DNA of 12,578 nucleotides. Origin: an uncultured Verrucomicrobiota bacterium (lineage in GTDB: Bacteria > Verrucomicrobiota > Verrucomicrobiia > Chthoniobacterales > SZAS-18). Location: contig CALMOL010000533.1 of NCBI GenBank assembly GCA_937871685.1, positions 1 to 12,578 on the forward strand, in the 5' to 3' direction. Position 1 is the stretch's first letter; every line of letters starts with the position of its first letter. The notes under the pieces were generated by a model that saw only the letters and a program-made list of their open reading frames with translations, ran no database searches and was not told where the DNA came from. Of this stretch, positions 1 through 7,378 are shown piece by piece. The translations under genes were made by a program, and so were the position numbers.

Positions 1-1
1 C

Positions 2-538
2 CTTTCCGGCCACCTGCTGGTGGCGCACCCCTCGATGCGCGACCCGAATTTCCGGCGCGCGGTGGTGTTCCTTTGCCAGCACGAGGCCGACGAGGGCGCC
101 TTCGGCCTCGTGCTGAACCGCCCCCTGGAGCGCAACGCCGCCGAGCTGATCCCCGCGGCCGACCCAGCCGAGGCGCTCGCGCGGGTGCCCGTGTTCCAGG
201 GCGGTCCCGTGCAGGCCGACCGGCTGGTCTTCGCCGACTTCGCGTGGCAGGCGCGCAAGAAGCGCGGCGTGATCCGGCATGCCCTCGGCCTCGACGAGGT
301 AGCCGCCTTGGTCGAGAGCGGCAAGGCGGCGCGCCTGCGGGGCTTCGTGGGCTACGCGGGATGGTCGGCCGGGCAGGTGGAGGCCGAGATCGCGCAGGGC
401 GCCTGGCTCGTGGTGCCGACGGCCGCGGCGCACCTCTCGCTCGCGCGCGCCCCGGACCTGTGGGCGGACGCACTCGGCAGCCTGGGGCCGATGTGGCGCA
501 TCCTCGCCACGGCGCCGGACGACCCGTCGCTGAACTGA
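2..538 (+). CDS. YqgE/AlgH family protein (UPF0301), 5' end cut by window
   Basis: The reading frame is open from the first bases, and residues LSGHLLVAHP precede the first possible start, so the true start lies upstream. The family signature is clear: GHLLVAHPSM then DPNFRRAVVFLCQH near the N-terminus, GLVLNRPL, VFQGGPV, and GYAGWSAGQVEAE followed by GAWLVVP. The C-terminal LWADALGSLGPMW matches the usual end of these roughly 185-residue proteins. The family is a single cytoplasmic domain. AlgH was named for an effect on alginate genes in Pseudomonas, but its biochemical role is not settled, so I give no function. Family assignment is confident. Confidence 0.92.
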   Translation, partial: LSGHLLVAHPSMRDPNFRRAVVFLCQHEADEGAFGLVLNRPLERNAAELIPAADPAEALARVPVFQGGPVQADRLVFADFAWQARKKRGVIRHALGLDEVAALVESGKAARLRGFVGYAGWSAGQVEAEIAQGAWLVVPTAAAHLSLARAPDLWADALGSLGPMWRILATAPDDPSLN

Positions 539-577
539 TTCTCTGTTCAAGTCGCCGGCCGGTGGCCGTGCACGTCC

Positions 578-596
578 GGCGCGCGGCGGGCGCGCC
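578..596 (+). terminator. GC-rich hairpin after the YqgE/AlgH gene, possible terminator
   Basis: A perfect 7-bp stem (ggcgcgc and gcgcgcc, 5-base loop) lies 40 bases past the stop codon. There is no proper T-tract after it, so it may be a weak terminator or chance in GC-rich DNA. Confidence 0.25.
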
Positions 597-613
597 TCCG
601 GTAATTCTCGCCT

Positions 614-640
614 TTGCAGAATTGGTGTCGCGGCTATGAT
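614..640 (+). promoter_or_regulatory. Candidate sigma-70-type promoter, nearly leaderless
   Basis: TTGCAG (614-619) and TATGAT (635-640) are separated by 15 bases. The -10 box ends 8 bases before the ATG at 649, so the transcript would start at or just before the start codon. No Shine-Dalgarno sequence is present, which agrees with a leaderless or very short leader. The spacer is shorter than the usual 17. Confidence 0.4.
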
Positions 641-648
641 CCGCGCGC

Positions 649-1098
649 ATGAGTTTCGCGGAGCTGAAGGCCCTGGAAGCAGACGTGCTGAAGTTGGAGC
701 GCGATTTTCAACGTTCGCCGGATGCCGGCGAACGGCACCGCCTCGCGTCCGAGATCCTGGAGCGCGCCCGTCGCCTCGCCTCGCTGGAAAAGCGCGCCGT
801 CATCTCCAGCCGCGTCAAGTCCGACGACCTGACCGAGCGCTACACGCGCGAGCGGGACGCGACGACCTTCCAGCGCCTCGAGCAGATCGTGGAGCCATTT
901 TTCCAGGAGCCGTTCCGCCCCGACGCCTACGCGGACAAGAAGCAGCGCATGCACCGCGCTTTCGAAGAACTCATCGCCGCACGCGCCACCGAACCGAGCG
1001 AGACCCGCGTGCGCGATCTCATCATGCGCCTTTGGGAGCGCATGCTCCGCGAGGATGATGACTGGGAAAGCCACGAGAAGCTGGCGCGCGGGCGCTGA
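649..1098 (+). CDS. Hypothetical charged alpha-helical protein, 149 aa
   Basis: I do not recognise a family. The protein is rich in Arg, Glu, Lys and Leu and almost without Gly or Pro. It should be largely helical and soluble, with likely coiled-coil stretches around residues 1-30 (ELKALEADVLKLERDF) and 36-50. No signal peptide or membrane segment is seen. The ATG at 649 is chosen because a candidate -10 box lies directly upstream and the codons show the window's usual high third-position GC from there on. It stands alone between the YqgE/AlgH gene and the DUF1203 gene, both on the same strand, with gaps of about 110 and 89 bases. Its function cannot be inferred from these neighbours. Confidence 0.75.
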   Translation: MSFAELKALEADVLKLERDFQRSPDAGERHRLASEILERARRLASLEKRAVISSRVKSDDLTERYTRERDATTFQRLEQIVEPFFQEPFRPDAYADKKQRMHRAFEELIAARATEPSETRVRDLIMRLWERMLREDDDWESHEKLARGR

Positions 1099-1187
1099 GC
1101 CGAGGCTGCGCCCCGCCGGACTGGGCGGGACCGAAACGTCGCGGAATCGGTGGAGTCGGGACGACGCGCGGGGACGCTGCCGGCGTC

Positions 1188-1670
1188 ATGAACGACTCCT
1201 TCCAAATCACCGCGCTTCCTGCCGGCCGCTTCGCTCCGCTGTTCGCCCTTTCCGACGAGGAGCTCGCCGCGCGCCACCACGCCCGACGCGTCGTCGCGGA
1301 TGCCTCGCCCGGCTACCCCTGCCGCGTGAGCCTGGCGGACGCCGCGCCCGGCGAGACGCTCCTGTTGTTGCCCTTCGCGCATCTGGAGTCCGACTCGCCC
1401 TTTCGCGCGTCCGGACCGATCTACGTGCGCGCCGGCGTTCCGAGCGCCGTGCCGCCGGCCGGCACGGTGCCACCGATGTTTCGCGCCCGCCTGCTCTCGG
1501 TGCGCGCCTACGACGCCGCCGGAATGCTTCGCGCGGGCGACGTGACCGAGGGTGCCGCCCTGGAGGCCAAGCTCGCAGAACTCCTCGCCGATCCGACCGT
1601 GGCTTTCGTCCACCTCCACGCCGCCCGCAATGGCTGCTACCTCGGCCGCGTGGATCGAGCCGCGGCGTAG
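1188..1670 (+). CDS. DUF1203 family protein
   Basis: This 160-residue soluble protein has the DUF1203 pattern: an N-terminal F.I.ALP segment, then PGYPCRVSLADAAPGE and LLLLPFAHL, then SPFRASGPIYVR, and a C-terminal FVHLHAARNGCYLGRVDR. Family length is usually about 150-160 residues, so it appears complete. The biochemical function of the family is unknown. The ATG at 1188 has no Shine-Dalgarno sequence, as with most starts here. A long minus-strand open frame across this gene is only a shadow of its high-GC codons. Confidence 0.85.
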   Translation: MNDSFQITALPAGRFAPLFALSDEELAARHHARRVVADASPGYPCRVSLADAAPGETLLLLPFAHLESDSPFRASGPIYVRAGVPSAVPPAGTVPPMFRARLLSVRAYDAAGMLRAGDVTEGAALEAKLAELLADPTVAFVHLHAARNGCYLGRVDRAAA

Positions 1671-1936
1671 GCAGGCGGTTGCCACGGCAAGTCCTTTTCC
1701 CTCGGTGCAACCGCGCTTTTCAGGGGCGCAAGGGATGGCCGCCGACGTGTTGAATCGCCGTGGCAAGGGTCAGCGCGACACCGCCTTCGATCTCTTGCCG
1801 CGGCGTCGCGTTCCGAAGCGGTCCCGTCGATTCTGCGGAGATGCCCGCCCGGGCGTCAATCCTGCGCTTCGCCGCGATCGCTGACGGTTCCCTCCTTTGC
1901 GCCCGCCCCGCGGCGGCGTAGCCTCCGCCCCCGCCG
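1671..1936. other. Intergenic stretch, leader of the M16 peptidase gene
   Basis: No gene or RNA is seen. Its last 40 bases are C-rich and contain a candidate short-leader promoter for the peptidase gene, listed separately. Confidence 0.5.
1897..1924 (+). promoter_or_regulatory. Candidate promoter of the M16 peptidase gene
   Basis: TTGCGC (1897-1902) and TAGCCT (1919-1924) are spaced by 16 bases. The -10-like box ends 12 bases before the ATG at 1937, implying a leader of only a few bases and no Shine-Dalgarno. The arrangement resembles the one before the gene at 649, but the hexamers are weak matches. Confidence 0.3.
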
Positions 1937-3271
1937 ATGCCTGCCGCCTCTTACCATGTTTCCACGCTCCCGAACGGCCTTCGCGTGGCGACGGCCGAGA
2001 TGCCGGCCTGCGAGAGCATCTCGGTGGGATTGTGGGCCGGGGCGGGCGGGCGGCACTAGGCGGCGCGCACCAACGGCGCGGCGCACTTCCTGGAGCATCT
2101 TCTTTTCAAGGGAACGCGTCGGCGCACGCCGGCGGCCATCACGCGGGACGTGGAGGGCATGGGTGGAGACCTGAACGCCTTCACCTCCGAGGACCACACC
2201 TGCTATTTCGCCAAGGCCGACGCCCGCCAACTCGCGCGGGTGGCCGACGTGCTCCTCGACATGTATGCGCATTCCACCCTCCCAGCCGCCGAGGTGGAGC
2301 GGGAGCGCGGCGTGATCCGCGAGGAAATCCTCATGGGCAAGGACCAGCCCTCCCAGGTGGCCGACGAGTTGCTCGCGCGGGAATTCTGGCCTGGCCACGC
2401 CCTCGGCCGGCCGCTCACGGGCACGGAGGAATCGCTCGCGGGCATCACGCGCGATGACCTTCTCGCGTTCTGGCGCGCGCACTACGGCGGGCGCAACACC
2501 GTGTTCACCGTGTCCGGCCCGGTGGTGCATGCCGAGGTGGCAGCCTGCCTTGGTCCCGCGCTCGGGCGGCTGCCCGCCGGACGGCGCGCGCCGCGGGCGA
2601 AGGCGCCGGATGGCTTTGGGCTGCCGGGCGTGAACGGGCGAAACGGGAAGCGGGGCCGCGGCGGCCTCCGCGTGGCGGGAGTCCGGCAGGACTCCGAGCA
2701 AGTGCAACTCGCACTGGGATTCCCCGCGCCGCACCGCTGGGACCCGCGAAGATTCGCGGCGCGCACGCTCAACGTGATCCTGGGCGACAACATGAGCTCG
2801 CGCCTCTTCCAGCTCCTGCGGGAGCGACGCGGCCTTTGCTACTCGGTCCAGACCACCGCGGATTCCTTCCAGGACTCGGGCCTCTTCGGCATCTACGTGG
2901 GCCTCGACGCCGGTCGCGTGGTCGAGACGCTGCGCCTCATCGGCCGTGAGCTGCGGCGGATCTCGGATCATGCCCCGAGCGCCGCCGAGATGCGCCGAGC
3001 GCGCGACTACCTCATTGGCCAGCACCGCATCGCGCTGGACGAGGGCACCACCTCGCAAATGAATTGGATGGGCGAGTGCCTGCTCGCCTACGATCGCGTG
3101 GCGGAGCCAGCCGAAGCGCGCGAGAAGCTCGCCGCCGTCACGGCCGATGAGGTGCGCGCGCTGGCCCACGCAGCCTTTGTCGAGGGGGGGCACGCCGCGC
3201 TCGCGGCGGTGGGCCCGCTGGATTGCTCAGACGAGGAAATGCACGATTCGCTGACGGGACCGCTGGGATAG
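1937..3271 (+). pseudogene. M16 family zinc peptidase (insulinase-like) with in-frame TAG at codon 41
   Basis: Read through one stop, this is a full-length M16B-type peptidase of 444 residues. The N-terminus MPAASYHVSTLPNGLRVA is typical of the family. The zinc motif HFLEH is at residues 50-54, the third ligand is probably Glu130 in REEI, and the C-terminal domain has the family's LRERRGLCYSV segment near residues 294-304. TAG (2057-2059) stands where relatives usually have Glu in a G-x-R-[HY]-E stretch, so a single GAG to TAG change explains it. Frame is otherwise intact on both sides. The first downstream ATG (2150) would give a 373-residue product lacking HFLEH, which could not be an active peptidase. 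The gene is either a recent pseudogene or carries an assembly or read error; the rest looks under selection. Relatives process peptides or membrane-associated proteins. Confidence 0.85.
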
Positions 3272-3384
3272 CGCGGGGGCGCAAATTCCGTCGGCCGCGG
3301 GTGCTTTTCCTGATGCAGCGATGAGGCTGGCCACCGATGGACGGGGGCCGCGGATCGCCGATGAGTCTCTCTAGCTGATGGAAA
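3272..3384. other. Intergenic region between convergent genes
   Basis: The peptidase and the arginase-fold gene converge here. A small hairpin (CTGAT, GGAA, ATCAG) lies near the minus-strand stop but has no T-tract. No convincing terminator is seen. Confidence 0.4.
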
Positions 3385-4323
3385 TCAGTTCACCGTCCGT
3401 AAGTCTGGGAGGGCCTGCGGGCGGTGTTTTTTTTGCTCCGGCCCGAGGCCAGTGAGGATTGGCCACAGCCAGTCAAGCGTCCGCCCGTTGGCCGCGCGCG
3501 CGGCGGGGCCGGGCGCGGGAATGGCCGGGTGGTCCATGTTTGCAGCGAAGCATTGCCGCCACCGCGCGTAGCCCGGCGGGGACCAAGCGCCGCAGAGGTC
3601 GCCGGCGATGATCGGCGCGGAGGCGCGCAGCTCTCCCAAGGCCCAGGCCACGTCCTCGGGCGTGAAGCGGCCGTTCTCCCAGTTCGTTGCTGCGTCCTCG
3701 GCGCCCAGGCTGTCGAGATCGATGGTCACGTAGATCCGCTGGCCGGCGAGCGAGCGGGCAAAGCGCGCGAACTTTTCGCGCCAGTCTTCGCGCGTGATGG
3801 CGATGGGCTTGACGCGATCCGCGTCCGGGCGCCCGTCGGCCCACGCGTGGACGGAAAGGCGGCCGGAGCGCACGTCGCGGCGGTTGCCGGTGAGGCGGTG
3901 CCAGCCCCAGCACTCGAAGTTGCCGCAGCCCCACACGGCGGCGCGCTCGACGCCGGGCAAATCCAGCGCGCGGTTGATCCAGGAACCGCAGCACCACTTG
4001 GGTGGGCGAACGTCCCAGTCGGGATGGTTGTCGAATGAGACGAGCGTAACCGGCCCCGTTTCCGCATGCCGGCGGAGCCAGAGCGCCGAAAGGTGATGAA
4101 AATCGCCCGAGCCATAGAGGAGGAAGTCGGCTTCCGCGACCTGCGGCGCGACTTCCGCATGGAAACCCTCCACCTCGCGGTCCAGCGCGCAAAACCGCAG
4201 CCTCGGCCCCCACGCGCGCAGGTCCACCGCGGGCAACCCGAGCGCGCCGGCCGGCCAGGCGCCGTCGAGGTCGAGGTGGACCGACCGAGAGGACGGAAGA
4301 TGGAGGATGGCAGACGGCGACAT
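3385..4323 (-). CDS. Arginase/ureohydrolase-fold protein
   Basis: With the start at 4323 the protein has 312 residues. The arginase-type metal-ligand motifs are visible in order: SGDFHHLS at 72-79 (for GGDH), SFDNHPDWD at 96-104 (D-x-H-x-D) and TIDLDSLGAED at 200-210 (D-x-D). The last conserved Glu of true arginases is not obvious; the corresponding strand reads AGDLCGAWSP. The fold is therefore supported, but substrate and even catalysis are uncertain, and it should not be called an arginase. The frame extends upstream to 4422, but that part reads MRWTERMEDGRRQR and comes from a repeat. Residues 2-13 (SPSAILHLPSSR) also lie within an inverted-repeat arm, so the native N-terminus may begin near SVHLDLDGAW. 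It is divergent from tig, with 177 bases between the starts. Confidence 0.75.
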   Translation of the reverse strand: MSPSAILHLPSSRSVHLDLDGAWPAGALGLPAVDLRAWGPRLRFCALDREVEGFHAEVAPQVAEADFLLYGSGDFHHLSALWLRRHAETGPVTLVSFDNHPDWDVRPPKWCCGSWINRALDLPGVERAAVWGCGNFECWGWHRLTGNRRDVRSGRLSVHAWADGRPDADRVKPIAITREDWREKFARFARSLAGQRIYVTIDLDSLGAEDAATNWENGRFTPEDVAWALGELRASAPIIAGDLCGAWSPPGYARWRQCFAANMDHPAIPAPGPAARAANGRTLDWLWPILTGLGPEQKKHRPQALPDLRTVN

Positions 4324-4434
4324 GACCTGAACGCGACCATCCCTCGCCCGCGAGGCCCCATTTCGCCACCGTTCAAGCGCTCGCTGCCTTCTTCCATCCT
4401 CCATCCTTTCGGTCCATCTCATCCGTCCTCTCGG
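4285..4434. repeat. Inverted repeat spanning the divergent arginase-fold/tig start region
   Basis: The left arm (4285-4318) and right arm (4386-4434) are inverted copies. Block one, 4299-4318 against 4386-4405, matches at 18 of 20 bases. Block two, 4285-4297 against 4422-4434, matches at 13 of 13. The right arm carries 16 extra bases between its blocks. The left arm encodes residues 2-13 of the arginase-fold protein, and the right arm lies in the leader region of tig. The core reads ATGGAGGATGG on one strand, and it may belong to a dispersed family. Confidence 0.7.
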
Positions 4435-4462
4435 CGCTTTCTCTTTCGCTCCGCGTTCACAA

Positions 4463-4471
4463 TGCTAGTTT
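4463..4471 (+). promoter_or_regulatory. Candidate extended -10 promoter for tig
   Basis: TGCTAGTTT fits an extended -10 (TGnTAnnnT). It lies 30 bases before the tig ATG, followed by a pyrimidine-rich leader. No good -35 box is seen. Confidence 0.3.
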
Positions 4472-4500
4472 CCCGGCCCTTTTTCCCCGCGCCCGTCGCC

Positions 4501-5853
4501 ATGACCATCGAACTCGAGAAGCTCCCCAACTGCATCACGTCCGTCCACGTCGCCCTTCCGCCCGACCGCAAGAAGGAGGAGCGCGACAAGGTGGTGCAAA
4601 GCTTCATGGCTCAGGCGCAGCTCCGTGGGTTCCGCCCCGGCAAGGCCCCGCGCTCGGCCGTGGAGATGGCCTACAAGTCGAAGATCACCGAGGAGACCAA
4701 CCAAGCCCTCATTAACGCCGGCGTGCGCGCCGCGATCCAGGAGCACAAGCTCCAGGTGCTTTCCGTGCAGGAGGTCAAGGACGTGCGCGACGAGAAGGAC
4801 GGCCCGTTCCTCTTCACGGCCCAGGTCGTCACGCGGCCGGAGTTCGAGTTGCCCGACTACGGAAATCTGACGATCCAGGCCCCTCCCTCCGAGGTGCGCG
4901 AGGACGAGGTGGACGCGGGCCTGGAGCGCCTGCGCCTGCGCTTCGCGGACTTCCAGGACGAGCCGGACCGCCCGCTGGCGATGGGCGACCTCGCCGTGAT
5001 CGACTTTTCCGGCCGCACCGAGGACAAGCCGATCTCCGAGGTGATTCCCGGCCGTGACGGCGAGCAACTGCAAGGCCGCGAGGGCTTCTGGCTGAAGCTG
5101 GAGGAAGGCGCGTTCCTGCCGGGCTTCTGCGAGGCGCTCGGGGGAATGTCACCGGGCGAGACGCGGGAGTTCCCGATCGAGCTGCCGCCGGACTTCCCTT
5201 TCAAGGAAGTCGCCGCGCGCCGGCTGGACTACACGGTGAAGCTCACCGGCATCAAGCGCCAGATCCTCCCGGAGCTGAACGATGAGTTTGCCGGCAAGGT
5301 GCTGGAGGGAAAGACGCTCGACGAGCTGCGCGCGACGATGCGCACCGAGATGGAGAACGAGCGCCGCAACATGATCGAGGAGGGCAAGCGCCGGCAGGTG
5401 ATGGAGCAGCTCAACCGCGGAGCCGAGTTCGACGTGCCCGACCACCTCGTGCTCAACGAGGCCCAGCGCATCGCCAACGAGATCGTGCGCGCCAACTCTC
5501 AGCGCGGCCTGTCCGACGACCAGATCCTCGGCGCGAAGGAGGAGATCCGCACCAACTCGCAGGCCGCCGGCCGCGAGCGCGTGAAGAGCACGTTCCTGCT
5601 GCTGGCCATCGCCGAGAAGGAGGGCATCAAGGTGGAGAAGGAGGAGTTCGCCCGCCGCATCCACGAATACGCCGCGCGCTACAAGACGCCCTACGAGAAG
5701 ATGGTGCGCCAGCTCGACGAGCAGAACCTGCTGCCCGCCATCGAGGAAGAATTGCTCACGGCCAAGACCCTCGCCTTCGTCACCGACAAAGCCACCGTGG
5801 AACCGCTTCCCGCCGAGGCTCCGGCCGAAGAGGCGCCTGCGCCCGCGGCGTGA
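4501..5853 (+). CDS. tig: Trigger factor, ribosome-associated chaperone and peptidyl-prolyl isomerase
   Basis: Trigger factor binds ribosomal protein L23 at the tunnel exit and shields nascent chains. This 450-residue protein has the ribosome-binding signature GFRPGKAP at 43-50 within the N-terminal domain (about 1-140). An FKBP-like domain follows (about 160-250: GDLAVIDFSG, then FLPGFCEALGGMSPGETREF). The helical C-terminal substrate-binding arms run to about 435. The tail is Ala/Pro/Glu-rich (PAEAPAEEAPAPAA). The FKBP domain has an extra segment after the first strand (about 176-197, PISEVIPGRDGEQLQGREGF) compared with E. coli. The start at 4501 is set by the conserved N-terminus; the upstream open frame is the antisense of the arginase-fold gene and is rejected. 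The start lacks a Shine-Dalgarno sequence and has a C/T-rich leader. clpP follows, a common pairing in bacteria. Confidence 0.95.
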   Translation: MTIELEKLPNCITSVHVALPPDRKKEERDKVVQSFMAQAQLRGFRPGKAPRSAVEMAYKSKITEETNQALINAGVRAAIQEHKLQVLSVQEVKDVRDEKDGPFLFTAQVVTRPEFELPDYGNLTIQAPPSEVREDEVDAGLERLRLRFADFQDEPDRPLAMGDLAVIDFSGRTEDKPISEVIPGRDGEQLQGREGFWLKLEEGAFLPGFCEALGGMSPGETREFPIELPPDFPFKEVAARRLDYTVKLTGIKRQILPELNDEFAGKVLEGKTLDELRATMRTEMENERRNMIEEGKRRQVMEQLNRGAEFDVPDHLVLNEAQRIANEIVRANSQRGLSDDQILGAKEEIRTNSQAAGRERVKSTFLLLAIAEKEGIKVEKEEFARRIHEYAARYKTPYEKMVRQLDEQNLLPAIEEELLTAKTLAFVTDKATVEPLPAEAPAEEAPAPAA

Positions 5854-5874
5854 GGCACCGCCAGCCGCGCTTTT
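5844..5874 (+). terminator. Possible intrinsic terminator at the end of tig
   Basis: CGCGGC (5844-5849) can pair with GCCGCG (5864-5869), and CTTTT follows. The stem overlaps the stop codon and the T-run is short, so tig and clpP may still be partly co-transcribed. Confidence 0.3.
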
Positions 5875-6051
5875 GAGCGTCACAAGGCCGAGTTGGGGCA
5901 AAGCTCCTGGCTGCCGCCATGCCTGCATGCAGCCGACGGGCTTCGCCCGGGCCTGATCCTGCCTGGCCCCACGCCGGGACATACCGCTAGACGGCCGATG
6001 ACGCGCGACCTCCTGTTGCTCGCCCCGCACCGCCCTATTTTTCCTCTGCCC
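5854..6051. other. tig-clpP spacer with small palindromes
   Basis: This 198-base spacer has no supported gene. It contains a 10-bp palindrome CTGCATGCAG (5923-5932) and, 4 bases on, a hairpin CGGGC-TTC-GCCCG (5937-5949). A weak promoter-like pair (TTGCTC 6016-6021, TATTTT 6036-6041) precedes the clpP start, but the 14-base spacer is poor. The clpP frame is open upstream to 5893, but those residues show no ClpP similarity. Confidence 0.4.
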
Positions 6052-6792
6052 ATGCATATCCCGTCATTTTCTCCCCCGCAGACCCGCATCACCCCGACGT
6101 CGAACTATTACCTCCCTCAGGTGATCGAGCAGACCGCGCGCGGCGAACGCGGTTACGACATTTATTCCCGCCTCCTGAAGGACCGCATCATCTTCCTCGG
6201 CACGCCCGTCGATGACCAGGTGGCCAACGCCATCATCGCGCAGCTCCTCTTCCTTCAGATGGACGATCCAAAGAAGGACATCCACCTTTACATCCACTCG
6301 CCCGGCGGCTCGGTGACGGCCGGGCTGGCGATCTACGACACGATGCAATTCCTGACCTGCGACGTGGTCACCTACTGCATCGGCATTGCCGCGAGCATGG
6401 GCGCCTTCCTGCTGTGCGCCGGCACCAAGGGCAAGCGCTACGCCCTGCCGAACTCGGACATCATGATCCACCAAGTCTCCGGCGGAGCCTCCGGCTCGGC
6501 GCCCGACGTGGAGCGGACCATCGAATACATGTTCAAGCTCAAGAAGCGCCTGAACCGCCTGATGGCCCAGCACACCGGCAAGACCGAGGAGCAGGTGAAC
6601 AAGGATTCCGACCGCGACTATTACATGTCCGCCCCGGAGGCGAAGGCCTACGGCCTGGTCGATCACGTCGTCGAGTCGCGCAAGCAACTCGCCCCTGAGA
6701 TCCGCCCCGAGTTGACGCCCGGCATGGGATCCGCGGCGCAGTTGGAAGCGCGGGCCGAGGCCGAGGCGCAGCCGCCCTCGACGCAGTCCTGA
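6052..6792 (+). CDS. clpP: ATP-dependent Clp protease proteolytic subunit ClpP
   Basis: ClpP forms a barrel-shaped serine protease that degrades proteins fed by ClpX or ClpA-type ATPases. This 246-residue protein has the full catalytic triad: Ser115 in GIAASMGAF, His140 in DIMIHQVSG and Asp189 in DSDRDYYMSAPEA. Spacings (25 and 49 residues) equal those of E. coli ClpP. The loop after the active-site His reads SGGASGSAPDVE rather than the E. coli-like LGGFQGQATD. An Ala/Glu-rich C-terminal tail of about 35 residues follows the usual end (GLVDHVVESR). The start at 6052 fits the family N-terminus (YYLPQVIEQTARGERGYDIYSRLL) and has a pyrimidine-rich leader without a Shine-Dalgarno. No clpX follows; the next element is a tRNA 71 bases on. 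Confidence 0.95.
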   Translation: MHIPSFSPPQTRITPTSNYYLPQVIEQTARGERGYDIYSRLLKDRIIFLGTPVDDQVANAIIAQLLFLQMDDPKKDIHLYIHSPGGSVTAGLAIYDTMQFLTCDVVTYCIGIAASMGAFLLCAGTKGKRYALPNSDIMIHQVSGGASGSAPDVERTIEYMFKLKKRLNRLMAQHTGKTEEQVNKDSDRDYYMSAPEAKAYGLVDHVVESRKQLAPEIRPELTPGMGSAAQLEARAEAEAQPPSTQS

Positions 6793-6863
6793 GCGGGCAA
6801 AGATTTTCGTTGCGGCGCGCCGGGGAGCCAATCATCCTCCGCGCTGTCCGACGGACGCCAACC

Positions 6864-6934
6864 GCGGGTGTAGTTCAATGGTAGAACGGAAGCTTCCCAA
6901 GCTTCATACGAGGGTTCGATTCCCTTCACCCGCT
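6864..6934 (+). tRNA. tRNA-Gly, anticodon CCC
   Basis: All arms fold. Acceptor GCGGGTG (6864-6870) pairs with CACCCGC (6927-6933), with discriminator T at 6934. The D stem is GTTC/GAAC. The anticodon stem GAAGC/GCTTC holds loop TTCCCAA with anticodon CCC at 6896-6898. The T arm is GAGGG/CCCTT with loop TTCGATT. CCA is not encoded. The 3' half is duplicated at 11216-11250, so this gene appears to be an integration target left intact at the left end of an element. Confidence 0.93.
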
Positions 6935-6935
6935 C
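6901..6935 (+). repeat. Left attachment-site copy (tRNA-Gly 3' end)
   Basis: This segment runs from the 3' strand of the anticodon stem to one base past the discriminator. It matches 11216-11250 in direct orientation at 31 of 35 bases; 6908-6935 against 11223-11250 matches at 27 of 28. Similarity stops sharply after 6935. Confidence 0.75.
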
Positions 6936-7378
6936 GGCGCCTGTGTTTATCAGGTTTCGCGAGGATTCAGCGCGGTGAAACGTGGCTAATGGGAAGGTGT
7001 TCGAGGGTGTGACGGGGCGGAATTTTCTTCTGATTCCGAGGCTGATGCGCCAACGCGAGCGTGCCATCGGACACGCAGAGGGCACGCTTCCCCGTCGCGC
7101 CGTTCATTTACATGGACGTGGTGTTCGTGCCGGGGCGGGCGTTCAACCGATGGCGTTATCCCATGGCTGGCGCCCCAAGTCGCAAACCACTTCACGAGCG
7201 GTCTGGTCCCGACGCCCACGCCAACGCCCGTGAAGCCGCGACCCATCTTCCGCCATGAGCTACGGCTGCTCCGCCGACTTCTTCGGGCGGGTGCCGGACC
7301 TGCTGGGGCTGGGCGACCGCGGACCTGGAAGGCGTCGCCCCGGAAGGAAGGCAACGCGCCCACGGTCCCACCCAGTGC
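6935..7378. other. Stretch without a supported gene
   Basis: Open frames exist on both strands but show no recognisable motifs. One minus-strand frame reads RVKGIEPS across the tRNA, a common artefact of translating tRNA genes antisense. This may be decayed DNA of the element. Confidence 0.5.

Noticed and set aside
2057..2059. TAG read as pyrrolysine
   Set aside because: Relatives have Glu at this position and nothing in the window suggests pyrrolysine genes. A G to T change is simpler.
1856..3193. Minus-strand open frame opposite the M16 peptidase
   Set aside because: It is a GC-driven shadow. The plus strand carries all the recognised peptidase motifs.
4066..4500. N-terminal extension of trigger factor by about 145 codons
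   Set aside because: The extension is the antisense of the arginase-fold gene plus the inverted repeat, and the conserved trigger factor N-terminus starts at 4501.
6663..7085. Minus-strand gene containing RVKGIEPS
   Set aside because: It lies across the tRNA gene, and this peptide is a common result of translating tRNA 3' ends antisense. The same artefact appears near 11250.
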